Source of the DNA: Rosa chinensis
Taxonomy: Eukaryota > Streptophyta > Magnoliopsida > Rosales > Rosaceae
Assembly: GCF_002994745.2 (NCBI RefSeq)
Contig: NC_037092.1
Location: forward strand, 89,690,398 to 89,754,397
DNA length: 64,000 nt
Direction: 5' to 3'
Part shown: positions 1 through 12,792 of the stretch, one piece after another
How the letters are laid out: every line of letters starts with the position of its first letter
Position numbering within the stretch: position 1 is the first letter of the stretch
Position numbers and translations under genes: made by a program
The notes under the pieces: generated by a model
What the model was told of the DNA's origin: nothing
The model's input: only the letters and a program-made list of their open reading frames with translations
The model's database searches: none

Positions 1-3000
1 AGAGGCAAGGAATCTAATCCTGTCGTAAATAAAAAAATGGACTATAATCTAGTGTTAAATTTATTTATTTTTTCCTTTCTAAACGCACATTAGATGCAAA
101 AACCCAAGGAAAAAGAAACATTACAAGAAATAGAGTAAACAGCACAAATAGTGAAATTTAATGTTAAAATATTTAGTATTTAGCATTAGCATCGGATAGA
201 ACAACATGGAGTTCAGCATAATATTCTCTCAAGTAGTTAATTTTCTGGTATGTAATACTTGTAAATAATGTATGCACAGCACAGCAAATCTTTCGCTCAA
301 TAGACTGATCACTAGCTATTAAGTTTAACTCATTCAAATTGCTTTGTTTTATAAGTTTCTTTAGATAATTGTTAGATTTGAGCTGAACTTAAGGGATGAG
401 TTCAAGAAAACAGGTGTAAAATCTTTGAAAAGAAGGTTCATAGACATGGACATTACATTGCCAAATTTTTTTGATAAACTTGGTTCAGAGTTCGGCATCC
501 TTGACTGGGGGAGTTCACTGTAATTTTCCTTCAATGGATGAATCTTGTGGTTAAAAGACTTGCCAATTGAGAAATTTTCCTGTGATGACGTCTGGAAGCC
601 AGAAATGGGAGGTACTGATGCAATATTTCCAGCCGCAGCTGATGATCTCCTTCCCCTATTCTCAACCGGCATACCAGAAAAGTTAACGGTAGTTGATGTT
701 CCAGAACTGCTACCTTGAATAAAAGTTGAAGGCACAGTTGGAGATTTCACATCAGTGCCCTTTGAAGTTATGATTTTTCCAGTTGACCAGGACTGAGATG
801 AAACCCTCTGTAAATCTGCTGACTCCATTTTTCCTAGAGATTTTACTCCTGTCTCAACAAAAGAGACACTGCTAGTTGCAAGTACAGCATTTTCTTGAGT
901 TCCTATCTTGCTCAAGTCCCTGAACACAAGACTATGCCCGTCTTGGGAAAAAGAATCAGTAGATGCGTGTTGTATATCTCTATTTTCCAGTACAGGAAGC
1001 TGCACTTGTTTACCATTTTTCGAAAAAATAAGTTCTTGTTGGCCTTTAATTGACTGAGAACTTGTTGAAAACTCCACTTTCTTGTTACTGTTGGTACTTT
1101 CTTCCTTGAGCATCGAATTCTCATTTACACTAAGAGAGTTCTTGTCATCTTTTGTAAGGACATCAAGACCTACTTTTCTGTCAAGTTCCTTTATGTTCTT
1201 ATTAAGCAAAGGAACATCCGTAGCAAGCTTTCCAAATTGTTCCTTCCCCAGCTCAGAAGAAAATTTAGCTGGTTCACATCCTACAGGTACCAATGCAGTA
1301 GAATCCTCTTCCTCATCAGAAACACTAGAAACACTAGCAGGCTTAACAGTAACATCACTAGCACTACAAAAAAGAAAGAAGAAGAAAAAAAAAAATCAGT
1401 TGCTAATACAGGCAAGCATATTATAGTTTATAAAAGCTATAATACCTAAGACTGCAGCGCAACGAGTGACAAACTTAAACAGCTAGCAAGAAAATAAAAA
1501 ACTATGTGCTGAGGCATAATTAGAAATTTGAGAGAACAAAAAGCTACCTGGCAACATGGTACATAATTAGCTTTCCGCATAGTGTAAGACAAATCAGAAT
1601 GCAGTATGGTGAGAGTTCTCTCTGTTCCAATCCAAGTCTGACACTAACTTTCTGGCTTATTGAACTTTTGTCTACGCAGAGCCCCATAATCAAATTATCA
1701 TCACCATTTTCTGAAAAAAGGAACAAAATCGAACCGATTAACATATAACCAACATAAAGAAAGCAAGAGAAACAAAGTAGATGAATACTGCTGATCCATA
1801 AGAGACCATTATATGGGTTGAAAATGGGGTGTGCCAGCCACATTGATATTCAATGGAAACTAAGGGCTATAATCACAAAGTGATCATATATTTAAACATG
1901 CACTGCAAATGAATTGAAAAGGAAGAGACAAGACCATATAATATGACAGCAGAGACTACAAAATATGCTGATGAACCTTAATCAACTGAACAATAATAGT
2001 CTTAGTTTAATTGAACCATTAGTAGTTAGTCTAGAACAAAATTCTGAGAACCTTGAAGCTCAATTCTTGGTTTCAAATTATCTCGTACAATATCAACAAT
2101 TACAGCTTCGTTACTCTCCTCTCCTAGCGACCAACTAAGATATACAACATGCTGATCCGCATTCTTCCTGTTAGCAGTTATTGCAAGTTCACTGCAATGA
2201 TATCGCCAAAGAGAAAATGAGTTACTCATTACAATTATATGGAAATAAGTTGGCCACCATTCAGTCAACTGATGAAAGCTCAAGAACAGGAGACTGAATG
2301 AGAATGCATACCACTCCTCCAGATAGCTCAATACTAAGTAAGGTCCACTTCCAGACGGCAAAATGTCATCAATGAGACATGAAAACAAATCATAGAAAGA
2401 TATAACAACTGGCTTGCAGGAATCCTACAAGAAAGGTTTCATAACATTAGCATATACGGATATACTTAAAATGAAATTACCAGGCTTATGTAAAAGGCAA
2501 GCTATTTTATTTATTTATTTCATCACCTTCATGAATTCCAAATCCATATGTTGAAAGTGTGGATCATGCAAATTGGAGTTTTCAAGGGCCAATGGGGCCA
2601 ATAGGACCCACCTGATTGGTACTATAGTTTAGATTCTTTTCTTACAAGTATACCTATCTATCTTTAAAAAAACTCACTTGATGTTGAAAATTCAATAAAA
2701 GACAACCATGAACAGCTTTGCACATACCATAAAAGCACCAGCAACCAAAAGTGTATATACATAAAACATTCGCAAAAGCACCACTAAAAGATGAAGCTTT
2801 AGTTGCAAAACAGAAAAATAGCCGAAGCAAATTCAAGAACGAAGCAAAAGATGTTGGCTTGAGCCAGTTTCTTGTACTTCGAAAAATGAGTATTATGGCC
2901 ATAGAGCAAAATGATTTAAGTCGGATTACTATTGTCAGGAAGCGATAATTCATCACATCTGCAATCTGCAATGAGATGTTTTAGGACCAGCACAAACGAG

Positions 3001-5288
3001 CCAGGCAGGCAGCTCCATTGCCAACAAGTTGTGCCAGGCGAAACCTGAGAGAAAAGGAGGGCAAGGCATGCCTAGGCCTGAGCCTTAACTCCTGATATAA
3101 TATGGTTTTTAGAAGGAGAAGAAAAAAATATGAATGATATTGTTTTGCACCCTTAACTTGGTCTACCAATTACACAACATCTCATTTACTCTTATATTGA
3201 CATTAAGCTATAATATGTTGCAGAACTATGTACAAGATTAAATTCTGAACAGAAGAAGCCTATCAGCAAGCAAAATATAATCATAGATTGCTTACATTAG
3301 TAAACTTGCCCTCTTTGATTTGTATTACTTGTACAAGGTAATTTTCTTCATTCCCATCTGCATTCAGTTGAAAGCATCCTAAAATGATGCTATCATTGCG
3401 AACCCACCTGATTGTATCCACTGATGATTGAGGAAATACTTCAGTTTCAGATGTTGATAAAAGGGTCAATCTTCTAAGTGTAATGAATAAGAGAAAACTT
3501 GATTCCTAATACATCTCAGAAAAATATATCAAGATAAAAAGCATGAAAACAAGTGATCAGGTATGGAAATACAACCTTAAAATCTAACATACCTTTTACG
3601 ATGCAGTTTGTGTCAGGATCACCGATCCAGGACTTGAACGAAAGTAGCATAGACGACTTCTCAATGAACTTAGATGATAAAATGTTGAGAGTATCCTTCC
3701 TTGCCACAGCAATTAATTTTCCTTTTGAACTCCATTCAACTATGAAAAAACACAAGTCAAAATAAGCATAGTTGAACATAGTACAAAATATCTTATAGTA
3801 TGTTTCTCTCTGGACTGAGATTTCAAAACTGTCTTCATAACCGATTTATATGTTACTGCAGTATAGTACAGGAGATTATACTGAATTCAACATGCAAAAA
3901 ACAAATTGACCTCTCTTAGGAAACAGATATGAGCAAAAGTTATAGAACTGACGTGAACCAAATGGGAAGTGGCAAGATTCAAGTTCTAAATTCAAGAATC
4001 AAGTTCATAGCATATGGTAGTTAGGTGTAGTAATCATGTTCATTAATGATCAGATACATATGGAAACAAGTATCATCATTCATCACCACGATGTATCTCA
4101 CAGCAGAATGTATATGATATATTGAAAGAAAAAATACCAGCATCAACATTGTCCATTAGATCCTTCACAGGGCCACCAATCGTTCCATGGTATAGCTTTC
4201 CAAGATTTGAAAGAACCACATACATATTTTCAGAACTTTTTGTCCACTGAATATCCTTGACAGAGCTGGATTCATTGAGTGAGCAAGAATAAGATGGTTC
4301 TAGACCCTGCATAATGTGGAGCAAATCACGGATTTAAAACTTGTAATTTGAAGTAACAAAGATATTCCAGAATTGCATGATTCCTACATTCAGCAGCATT
4401 ACAACTCAATACCACCTTAGGCAAGGCCCATGGATTAAACAGTTCAAAAGAGCAATCACCGATACCTCATGACAATGAAATACACCAATGTATGTCTGGG
4501 AGAATTCTAGGAAGCCAATCAATATAACAAGTAGTATCATAGACATGAAATGTTATACAGGCACTGCACTCTTCCTAGAAAGCTAATTTGCATATCTAGC
4601 AGCTCCGCCAATGACATCAACATGTTCAATTTGCTTTTCTTTGTCTACCTCAAGTAATTGATCTCCTAAACTTAAGGAATGGCGCAAAAAGTATAATCGA
4701 AGGCAGTAAAAACAAAGTTGAGCTATCCATCATGATGGAACATGAGGCATCATCTAAAATTGAAGTGACGTAGAATTGTAGAGCTCAAAAGCACCTTATC
4801 CAGGAGAGAGCCGACGGAGAAGAAGTGAATGTCGGCATCTGCAGTAGCTGCAAGAGTAGAATTATCGGTAGATAGTGCGAGAATGTGAAGGTTGGGGAGG
4901 GGAACATCCACAAGACTCAGTTCCTGTATAGAAGCAGAGCTTCCCTTTTCCTTAATCTCGGCGGCGGAAGCCATAACATCTTTGGTCCTCGCAACGAGAA
5001 ACCCTACCAAAAAGTTATTGTTATTGTTAGGTTATGTGAAAGTGAAAATCAGAAGCTGCAATTTCGGTGTTGGCAATCAACGACAAGCTTACCGGATGAA
5101 TGAGCGACGAAGACGAGGCCGTGTTTCGCCGATACGGCGAGTGGCCGGGAGGGACTGCTTTGGGGATCGAAACTGAAACCATCACTCTTAATTGGAACGG
5201 CCTCGCCGATCTTATCAAATATGTAGTCGTTTGTCTCTACGATATCTCCTGCAATTTCTTCTTCAAGTTCAACTATTTTCTTAGTCAT
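1..5288 (-). CDS. NUP214: NUP214-type nucleoporin, 5' part (3' end beyond the left edge)
   Basis: Component of the cytoplasmic face of the nuclear pore, acting in mRNA export. Nine exons can be traced on the minus strand with GT-AG junctions: 5288-5093, 5003-4795, 4306-4138, 3739-3593, 3438-3296, 2424-2312, 2191-2052, 1710-1548 and 1363 to about 457. The spliced product starts [15 protein letters not shown] and forms an N-terminal beta-propeller (for example [72 protein letters not shown]), which matches the plant NUP214/LNO1 order as I remember it. Exon 9 is the Ser/Thr-rich linker after the propeller and ends near SKKFGN at a GTAATG donor. The coiled coil and FG-repeat tail expected in this family would lie left of the window, so the gene is truncated by the edge, not broken. 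I found no coding exon in 1-456. The family is confident; the exon 5 acceptor and exon 9 donor are the least certain junctions. Confidence 0.9.
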
Positions 5289-6231
5289 ACTTCTTGGCCG
5301 AAACCCTAGGGGCTACCACTTACAGTATGATGAGTTTGGGCGGGAACACCGACCCGCAGCCCTAAACTCCGCTTGCTACCGCCCACCGCTCTAGTTAAAA
5401 ACTTTTTAACTCGAGTTTTTGTTCCGAGTTGTTATTTACACGCCTATTGTGTATTTTTATTGCCCACCGGTCATGTTAAGTCGGTCCACATTTTTTCTTG
5501 TAAATTAAAGGCGGGTCGACTTCTTTCGTTTCGTTGCTCTCTACTCGATCTCATCAGCTCGTAATAAAATGAAAAAGTTATGGCTTTTGTAGCATTGGTA
5601 AAGGCAAGATTCTTATCTCCACAGGTTTTTGTTTTATTACTTTCTTTCTTGAGTAACCTACTTGGCATTCTTTCCTAAAAGAAAGAAGGTATTCGACTCG
5701 TGCTTAAAGCATGAAATATCACATTTTCATTCTGCTTTTTCAGTAAGCGAATGGTCTCCAGGAGAGAGGAAAGCGGAACTTTAGATGGCAGTGGGTTTGG
5801 GTGAGGCAGCAAAGTCATCGTAGTAGTTGCTAGCCCCATGAAGTTTCGATCATTGATAATAAATAATTGATAGAGTAGTCAGATCGCTAAAACAGTTTCA
5901 TCATAGTGTCAAACCCACAATCCGGTTAGACTGGAAACCACTTTAAGAATTGTTACTTAATACAAATTGAAACATGCACAATAAGAGGATCCGCAAAGCC
6001 ACCGCTGCACTACTGCACGAAACCTAGGATTTTGGTATTGCTCAGAGTTTTTGGGAGCATTTTGGATGCAAGTCGAAAGTACCATTTGAAAGGGGAATTT
6101 TGTTTTCTTATTTTGTTAAAAAATTGTCTCGGACTAGTGAGGTTTTTGAAATTATTTGAGATACACCATAAAGTCTTATTTGGTTCGCGGAAATGAAAGT
6201 AATTTCTTTGTCTCATGAACTTTTCTAGCAT
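5289..6231. other. Intergenic, upstream of NUP214
   Basis: This stretch should hold the NUP214 promoter and 5' UTR on the minus strand. I see no convincing TATA box, no coding exon and no RNA gene. The short open frames here have no recognisable protein character. Confidence 0.5.
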
Positions 6232-6565
6232 GTTTACTTACTTGGAATTGGAATGGAAATGAAGGGAAAGATTACAGTGTATGAGAATTCCTGCGTTTAC
6301 TAACATATATAAGTATGTGATTCCAATGTATGAGATTCATGCGTTCATTAACATATATAGATATTGAAATGGGTGTGCGTCTCACCTCATTATCATGAAT
6401 CAGTTCTTGAATAACCCTTAATTTGATAACCAATGAGGGTATGGGTTTACAAATGATTTCCACACCGATTCTTTTCTTCTCTTATTCTAGTTTTCTTCGA
6501 TTCATGACTTCTTTCATTCAAGTTGTCTCTAATTCATGGCTTTTTTTCATTCTAAGTAAGTAAAC
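6232..6565. mobile_element. MITE-like element with inverted ends
   Basis: GTTTACTTACTT at 6232-6243 is repeated as its reverse complement at 6554-6565, enclosing about 330 bp of AT-rich non-coding DNA. Inside, about 60 bp is tandemly duplicated with changes (the GTATGAGA...TTACTAACATATATA unit near 6278-6310 recurs near 6327-6360). The size and structure fit a non-autonomous DNA element. I could not find a clear target-site duplication, so the family is open. Confidence 0.4.
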
Positions 6566-7822
6566 GTGTCATTCATTTCTATGTTTGGTAACATTGGGAA
6601 AGTTGTTCCAGTTTTCATATTCCCCAATTCTCTCTATTTCAAGACCAAAACAAACACAAATCAATTTCAATTTTCATCGTTGTATCAATCATCATATTAT
6701 AAGAAAACAAGAACACAAAAACCCACAGAGAGTTGAGAAAATTTTGAATACAATTTGCTCAGAATGTTAATAAAAGCATCATACTGCAACCATTTCCTAT
6801 CCCTACTACAAGTAGCTAGGGCTGGGCATGTAAAACCGAAGTACCGAACCTGACCCGAGCCCATAGCAAAATAGCTAAAACATGCCGGTATTAAAAATAT
6901 AAAAAAAACTACTGTTAGGCCCGGCCCGTACCTAACAAAACAAATGGGACGGGCCTTGGTTGTCATATTTTAAGTACCGTTTGGGCCCAGCCCGTACCGA
7001 CTTATATATATTTACATAATCATCATCTTCCGGCTAGTTTGGGATTGCTGTGACTTTAAAAAAAAAAATTGTTCCTGCTGTGTTGTGAGAATAATCAGTT
7101 GTGAATTAATACAGTTTCGTGTTTGGTAAATAATATTTTTAAAAGTGCTGTCAGTACATAAAACAAATGCCGAGTGTGTTTTGATCCACAACAGCTTCTA
7201 AAAGCAACCTCTAGGTTGCTTCTAAAATCTGCTGCCAGAGTGACCTATAACTTTCAATTAAACCTGCTTTTTATTTATTTACCAAACACAATAAAATATA
7301 AAATTTTGAACAAATGGGGCCTTTTTGCGCCTCCCAAAAGGCTCCCCCCTCCCTCCGTGTTCATCTCCTCTCTGGCTCTCTCTGCCTCACCCTTTATCCC
7401 ACTTTCTTTTCTTTCTTATCTCTCTCTCTCTTCCTCACCCTTTATTCATCCTTTCTTTTTCAAAAAGTCTCTGCACTCTAGACATCACCACCACACCACT
7501 GGATCTTCGGCATCCTCGGCCCACCACCACCTTCAGTCGACATTGGTGGCACGGAGCGCCTCCTAGATTTGTACCCATTGATTTTAATTATCTTTTTTAA
7601 GATCTGGGTTTCGTCATTTTGTGCATGTTCTATGAAAGAAATGGTATCTGCAGGGTAATTTAATTCTTTAGAAAATTACACACAAGTGTTATTTTAAAAC
7701 TTTAATTAGTCATAAGGCCACTTAATTTTTTTTGTACATATAAGGCCACTTGTATTCTCAAATTTCTCTGTCATTGATGATTTTGCCCTTTTACTTAGGA
7801 AAACTACTTGATATCAGATTAA

Positions 7823-7825
<3 letters not shown>

Positions 7826-7918
<93 letters not shown>
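7826..7918. repeat. (CT)n microsatellite
   Basis: About 46 uninterrupted CT dinucleotides inside MULE-A. The apparent 68-codon open frame across it is only a run of Ser-Leu and is not a gene. Confidence 0.95.
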
Positions 7919-7920
<2 letters not shown>

Positions 7921-8879
7921 GGGGAAAGCCCTTATCTCTTTCTTATCGTCCTCTAACGAACAACTCGTAGCTTTGGTTTCTCTGGCATCCAGCAGCAGCA
8001 GCCAAGAACTACGGCCTTCATCAAATCAGGTTCCGATCGATCAAAGCGATGCAAAACCTCGAAACGGCCCCTCCATGCCTAAAGAAGACGATGATGAAGA
8101 AGATCTGATCGGAGCTACCTCACTGAAGGTGAACTCAGATCTCTCTGATTCTCTCTAGTTTCTCTGTGAACTCGACCTCATGCGAGTCAATTAGACTTCA
8201 GTTGGATCGGAGAGTGAGGTGAGGTCGAGTTTAAAGAAGAGAAGCTGTCGAATCCCTGCAGTGGTTTGCCGTCAACAGTGAAATCTCCAATATCTCTAGC
8301 GGAGCCGATCTTAGATAGTGACTCGCCGCGTCAGGTTAACGATTACCACGACGGTGACTGAAATATGGCAGATATTGCAGGTAGGTATTGAGATTCATTG
8401 TTTCTTTCGTTCAAATTTCTTGTGAGGAGAGTTTTGGACTCAGATACGATACTTCCAATTTTAATTTGCTCTAGTCTCGTTTACTGTAGTGCTTTGCCAT
8501 CTTATTTGTAGTATTGTGTGCTATTTTGTTGTTTTGTACTTGGAAGTTTATGATGTGAATGGCCTGATTTGAATAATTGTTGAATTGAATAATAATTGTT
8601 AATGTAAGTATGCTTTGGTTTTGGAGATTCAGTTGGAAGAGAAATGATTGAGCTGGCTTAAGGAGTGCTTCGACGAATTGCAGAAGGTAATGCCATGCCC
8701 ACCAACTGTTCGATGATATTCTTCACTCAAATTTTTAGTTGCATGCATATTTCAATGGACTGAGATAGCAATTTGTATTTAGTTTTGATGATTTTTCCTT
8801 TGTCAAATTGCATACTATGGCTATAGTAGTATATCTAGTAGCTTTTCTGTTTTTGTTTTGATTGATTTCAGGTCATTAG

Positions 8880-9600
8880 TTTTTTGTAATTGTTATAGTG
8901 ATTTTTCAACACAGTGATAGTAGGTTTTTATCCCTTATGTTAGTATCTTTTCAATCTGATGTCAATAGTTTTTTTTTTTTTTATTGATTTCAAGTTATAA
9001 GTCTCTATGACTGTTATAGTGGTTTTTCAATACAGTAACAGTAGCTTTCTATCTCTATGTTAGTATATTTTCAATCTGATGTTAGTAGTTTTTTGTTTTC
9101 ATTTTGATTTATTCAAATGGTCTTTTTGTGTCGGTGATAGTAGCTTTTGTTGATGGTCAAAGTAGCTCTTTAATATAAGAGTAGCTCACTGGTGTTGGTG
9201 ATAGTAGCTTTTGTTGTTGGTGACAGTAACTTTTGGTGTTTGTAAGAGTATCTTTTGGTGCTGGTGAGAGTAGTTTTCTGGTATTTGTGAAAGTAGCATT
9301 TGTTGTTGGTTAGAGTAGCTTTTGGTGTTGGCAAAAGTAACTTTTGTTGGTGGGGATAGTAGATTATGGTTTTGGGGAGAAAAGTTTTTTTTGGTAACAG
9401 TAGCTTTTTTTTTGTCACAGTAGCTTTGGTTGCTGATAATAGTAGATTTTGTTACCTCGCTGGAAGTTGCCAGTAGCTTTTGTTGCTGATGACAGTAGCT
9501 TTTGCTACCTCACCGGAGGTTGCCGGAAATCTCACCACAGTAGCTTTTGTTGTCAGCGACAGTAGCTTTTGTGGTCGCCGGAAGTCGGCCGGAGACTCGT
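8880..9600. repeat. Degenerate GTAGCTTTTG repeat field
   Basis: More than fifteen imperfect copies of a core like GACAGTAGCTTTTGTTG recur at irregular 20-30 bp spacing, then grade into CCGGAGGTTGCCGGAGA-type repeats near 9500-9650. It lies in the right half of MULE-A. It is not an even tandem satellite and not CRISPR-like, as spacers are neither unique nor of constant length. Confidence 0.7.
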
Positions 9601-10238
9601 CGGAGTTGGCCGGAGGTTGACCGGAGACCCACCGGAGTTGGCCGGAGACCTCGTCAGAGAAGAAAGAGAGGATGATTGTTGACTTTTTACTCTAGTGGTA
9701 GTTATGTAAATATGTTGGTTTTTTATATCCAAAATTTAACACATTTTTTAATCTAGTGGCCTTATGAGGGAAAAAAACAGTTGGTGGCCTTATGACAAAA
9801 AAAACATTGAAATATGCACTTATATGTAATTAACCCTTAATTCTTTTCCTTTTCTTGAGATCTAGGTTTGTAAAAGTTCAAATCTGGGTTCGTAAACATT
9901 GATCATTGAGTTGTATTTGGATTTCGATAGTCTATGCTTTTCTATATCGGTAATGCTGGTATTGCTTGCTTTATTTTTGTTTGGTTGGCTGTAATTTATG
10001 GCAAGAGCCAAGAATGTGGTCTAGGCAGATGCTTGCTCGAGAGCACGATCAATTTTTTTAATTAAAAAAAAAAAAACTAGCTTAAATCCCGTAATGGGCC
10101 CGAGCCCAAATTGAACCTGTTCGGTTTCGGTACTATCGGTATCAACTTTGAAAAATCAAGATCCCGCACCGAAATATATTTTTGGTATCGGGCTCGGTAT
10201 TAGCACAAAATCGGCCCATGCCTAGCCCTACAAGCTGC

Positions 10239-11472
10239 TAAGATTTACAAAGACAGAACTGGGCACAATTCTTGTCTACAATCTGCGCATGCCTTCCTGT
10301 CCTGACCCTTTCACTTTGGGCTTCCTCTCTCGTTTCCTCATCTTCACACTTAATATTCTTGTCCAAAAACAAGGATTGTCAAGTCGATTTGATTGAATTT
10401 GGGATCCAGGGAAATCAAGTGTTTAAGGATGCGATGATGGCATGCTTCTCGTTGCATTCCTGGTCGTTAGCTTGGGCTAAGGGTGGTGATGCTTTCAGCG
10501 TTGAGAGGAGGCCTGCCACAAGCGGCCGATGGCCAGTCGATACCAGTCGATACATTTGACTGGGGGCACCGGAGGGGGGAGTACGTCTGGCGGCGGTTCA
10601 AGGACAAGAGAGAGGGCGTGGAGCTCTAACTGAGACATGGTGCTTGTGTCTATATGGGTGAAAGAATCTATAGGCCAAGAGCTGACTTCAAGATTATTGA
10701 AATCAAACAATACTTTGACATTGTTCGTCATATCCGAGCTTTGGAATTTGAGATTTTAGTTTCAAATTTTGAACAAAATCTTTAGCCGGAATCTGGAAGT
10801 GGAAAAGATGATTCAAATGAAGAAGAAGTAAGAAAGAATAACCGAGAAGCAAGGAGAAGGTGGTGATCAAAATTCTTCTTTTGCATTCCAGTAAAAAAAA
10901 AATTTCTTTTGTTTTTTTTTGTTTTTCATCATATGAAGAAGAACTAAGGATAACAAAAAATGAAGGGTAAATATTGGTCATCTAATGATCAACATATGAC
11001 AGCTAGCAGTCTTTGTAACGGCTCCAGGTATAAATATTCGGTCTGTGTCAGAACCTCGGGTACCATTTTGAAGACTTAAGGTATAAAAGTTTAGAATGTC
11101 TGAAACGTTACATACTGGACGGACAATTTTTCCTATCTCTAGCTTCTATCTCTCTCTGAGAACCATAATTCCATCATCATCTTTTGCATTTCTTTTGTTC
11201 ACCATTGATGGTCGATTGTCTAATCGCTGTCTAATATGATTTTATACTTAGTTGAGAAACCGTCTTTAACTCTCCTAATAACTTTAATTACGGAAATACT
11301 ATGATCATGTTCTTGAGCTCGTATTCTCAAAAGGGGGATCTGCAACTAGGTTTTGTTGACTGATAGAGAAAAAAGAAAATTTCATCAAGAAATTAGAAAA
11401 GTCACTATAAAAATATAAACAACAATCTAATTCGTCTTTTTTCTCAATTCAAGAGTGCCTTTTGATTTCTCA
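10239..11472. other. Intergenic between hAT-A and the Helitron
   Basis: No complete gene. A short minus-strand coding-like segment (about 10550-10731) is listed separately. The plus-strand open frame at 10272-10559 has no protein features I recognise. The remainder is AT-rich with nothing notable. Confidence 0.5.
10550..10731 (-). pseudogene. Possible fragment of an MBD8-like methyl-CpG-binding protein
   Basis: The minus frame reads WPIDSFTHIDTSTMSQLELH followed by ALSL and a proline-rich stretch. The IDTSTMSxxELHALSL pattern resembles the N-terminus of plant MBD8-like proteins as I recall them. There is no methyl-binding domain nearby and no continuation on either side, so at best it is a truncated relic. 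A protein search of this 60-residue stretch would settle it. Confidence 0.25.
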
Positions 11473-11772
11473 TCTATACTATTATTAAGAGAAGAGGCTT
11501 TGTTAGCCAAAACTGAAAATTTTAACAGATTTAACCCTGAAAGATTAAAAAACTTTGACAACAAATTAAATCACAAGGGTAAATAGGAAAATTATAAAAT
11601 AGATTTTATTAAGAAAATTGAAAAGAAATTATCTCACAACCTCCCATTTTTTCTCCCACTATTTTCTCTCTGTAATAACTACCCACTAAATCTATTTTCT
11701 TTTGCAGATAACTCTTTTTTTTTTACAATTAAAATTTTTCTTACACATGCAGAGCATGTGATTGCAAACTAG
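11473..11772 (+). mobile_element. Short non-autonomous Helitron, 300 bp
   Basis: The 5' end is TCTATACTATTATTAAGAG at 11473, the usual plant Helitron start (TC, then CTATTATTAAGAG). The 3' end has a perfect 7 bp hairpin, CACATGC-AGA-GCATGTG (11744-11760), followed by ATTGCAAA and CTAG (11769-11772). The flanking bases are A on the left and T on the right, the A^T insertion preference of Helitrons. There are no terminal inverted repeats and no target duplication, as expected. No coding capacity. Confidence 0.8.
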
Positions 11773-12504
11773 TAATATATATTGCGGAAGATTTTTTTTT
11801 TTGGGCAATGATAAATATTTTTTCAATTTGATCAATTGCTTAAACAACCCACCATGAATTTGGAAGCTAGGCTTGATCAAAGTGTAATTTTGTTCTTTGC
11901 CTTTTTTTTTGAAGAACACCCATTTCTGTTTCCTTTTTCCTTTCCCGTGCCGCTTCTTACATATGTGTTTGCTGTGCTCGAAGGTTTTGTCAGTGGTGAA
12001 TGACGATAAACATTTGCTTTGTATTCATTGTTGTGGAAGTGTGGAGAATAAGAGGTACGTACATAGAGATATATGGGAAGTTTAATCACAAAAATATGGT
12101 AGGAGATGCAAATGCCAATGTGAGAGGTTTGAATAGAATCACAAAAAAAAAAAAAAAAATACACGCTATGTGAAGGGAAAAAAAAAACACTGTGAAAGAA
12201 ACAAATCCCAAACAGATAGAACATACACATTTGAGTTGAACTAGAAGTTCAAATTATTGAACTTTTGGATTATCAATGAAATGATAAACTTAATTATATA
12301 AAATAATAAGAAAAACACATAGCAGAGGTCGATTAACTCAGTATACTTCTTCACAACTATCTATGAAATAACAGTCCGAGTTCCAACAACATACACTCAG
12401 CAAACAACAGTAGTAACTAATAAACTGATAAGCAATCTTGAGTTAACATTTTACCCTGATCATTGCATCGAGCAGAACTGTATTTGCTATATGATTTGAC
12501 AATC

Positions 12505-12540
<36 letters not shown>

Positions 12541-12792
12541 GTCTCTCATCTCCTTAAGAAAGGCAAGTTGACTAACAGAATTCATAGAAACTACTCATCG
12601 AGCGGCCGGGTGTCCACCTTTGTTCACCTCAGCCAATATCCATGGAAAAAAAAAAAAACAAGATGTATTAGCTAGCAGCTAGCTAGGCTTGCTCGGATCC
12701 AGTTGCGTGCCTTGTGTATTATTGAGCACCACTAGAAAGACCCAAAATATATCAACAATGACAGAGGATCAAGTTAGTTTTGGATTAATTCA
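11773..12792. other. Intergenic downstream of the expansin gene
   Basis: AT-rich DNA with an (AT)n run at 12507-12536 and short A/T homopolymers. The part next to 12793 should hold the expansin 3' UTR. No other gene seen. Confidence 0.5.

Larger units (their letters stand above)
7670..9837. mobile_element. MULE-like transposon (MULE-A) nested inside hAT-A
   Basis: TAATTCTTT flanks the element exactly on both sides (7661-7669 and 9838-9846), a 9 bp target-site duplication as in Mutator-like elements. The ends are imperfect inverted repeats: AATTACACACAAGTG... on the left pairs with the reverse complement of CACTTATATGTAATTAA on the right, followed inside by TCATAAGGCCACTT against GTGGCCTTATGA. 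No transposase is visible. The interior holds a long CT microsatellite, a short open frame (7973-8158, DDDEEDLIG) of unknown origin that could be a captured gene fragment, and a 700 bp field of degenerate GTAGCTTTTG repeats. Confidence 0.75.
6817..10230. mobile_element. Non-autonomous hAT-like transposon (hAT-A), 3.4 kb
   Basis: The element starts TAGGGCTGGGCATG (6817-6830) and ends CATGCCTAGCCCTA (10217-10230), so the termini are inverted repeats with one mismatch. Flanking bases CAAGTAGC (6809-6816) and CAAGCTGC (10231-10238) are an 8 bp target-site duplication with one mismatch, the length typical of hAT elements. Subterminal blocks rich in GGTACCGAA / TTCGGTACT are also inverted. I find no transposase reading frame, so it depended on a helper. 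Its interior contains a second element (7670-9837), CT-rich DNA at about 7320-7560, and non-coding filler. Interior open frames have no recognisable homology. Confidence 0.8.

Noticed and set aside
361..456. Continuation of the NUP214 exon 9 frame past GTAATG
   Set aside because: The frame after SKKFGN ([11 protein letters not shown]) looks like read-through into an intron; family proteins continue differently here.
4560..4660. Extra NUP214 exon in intron 2 (minus frame [20 protein letters not shown])
   Set aside because: The exon 2 to exon 3 splice already keeps the family sequence continuous, so an insertion here is not needed.
5373..5668. Small open frames upstream of NUP214
   Set aside because: No codon bias, domain or splice context; not counted as genes.
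7750..7956. 68-codon open frame over the CT repeat
   Set aside because: It is translated microsatellite (Ser-Leu repeats), with no start context or homology.
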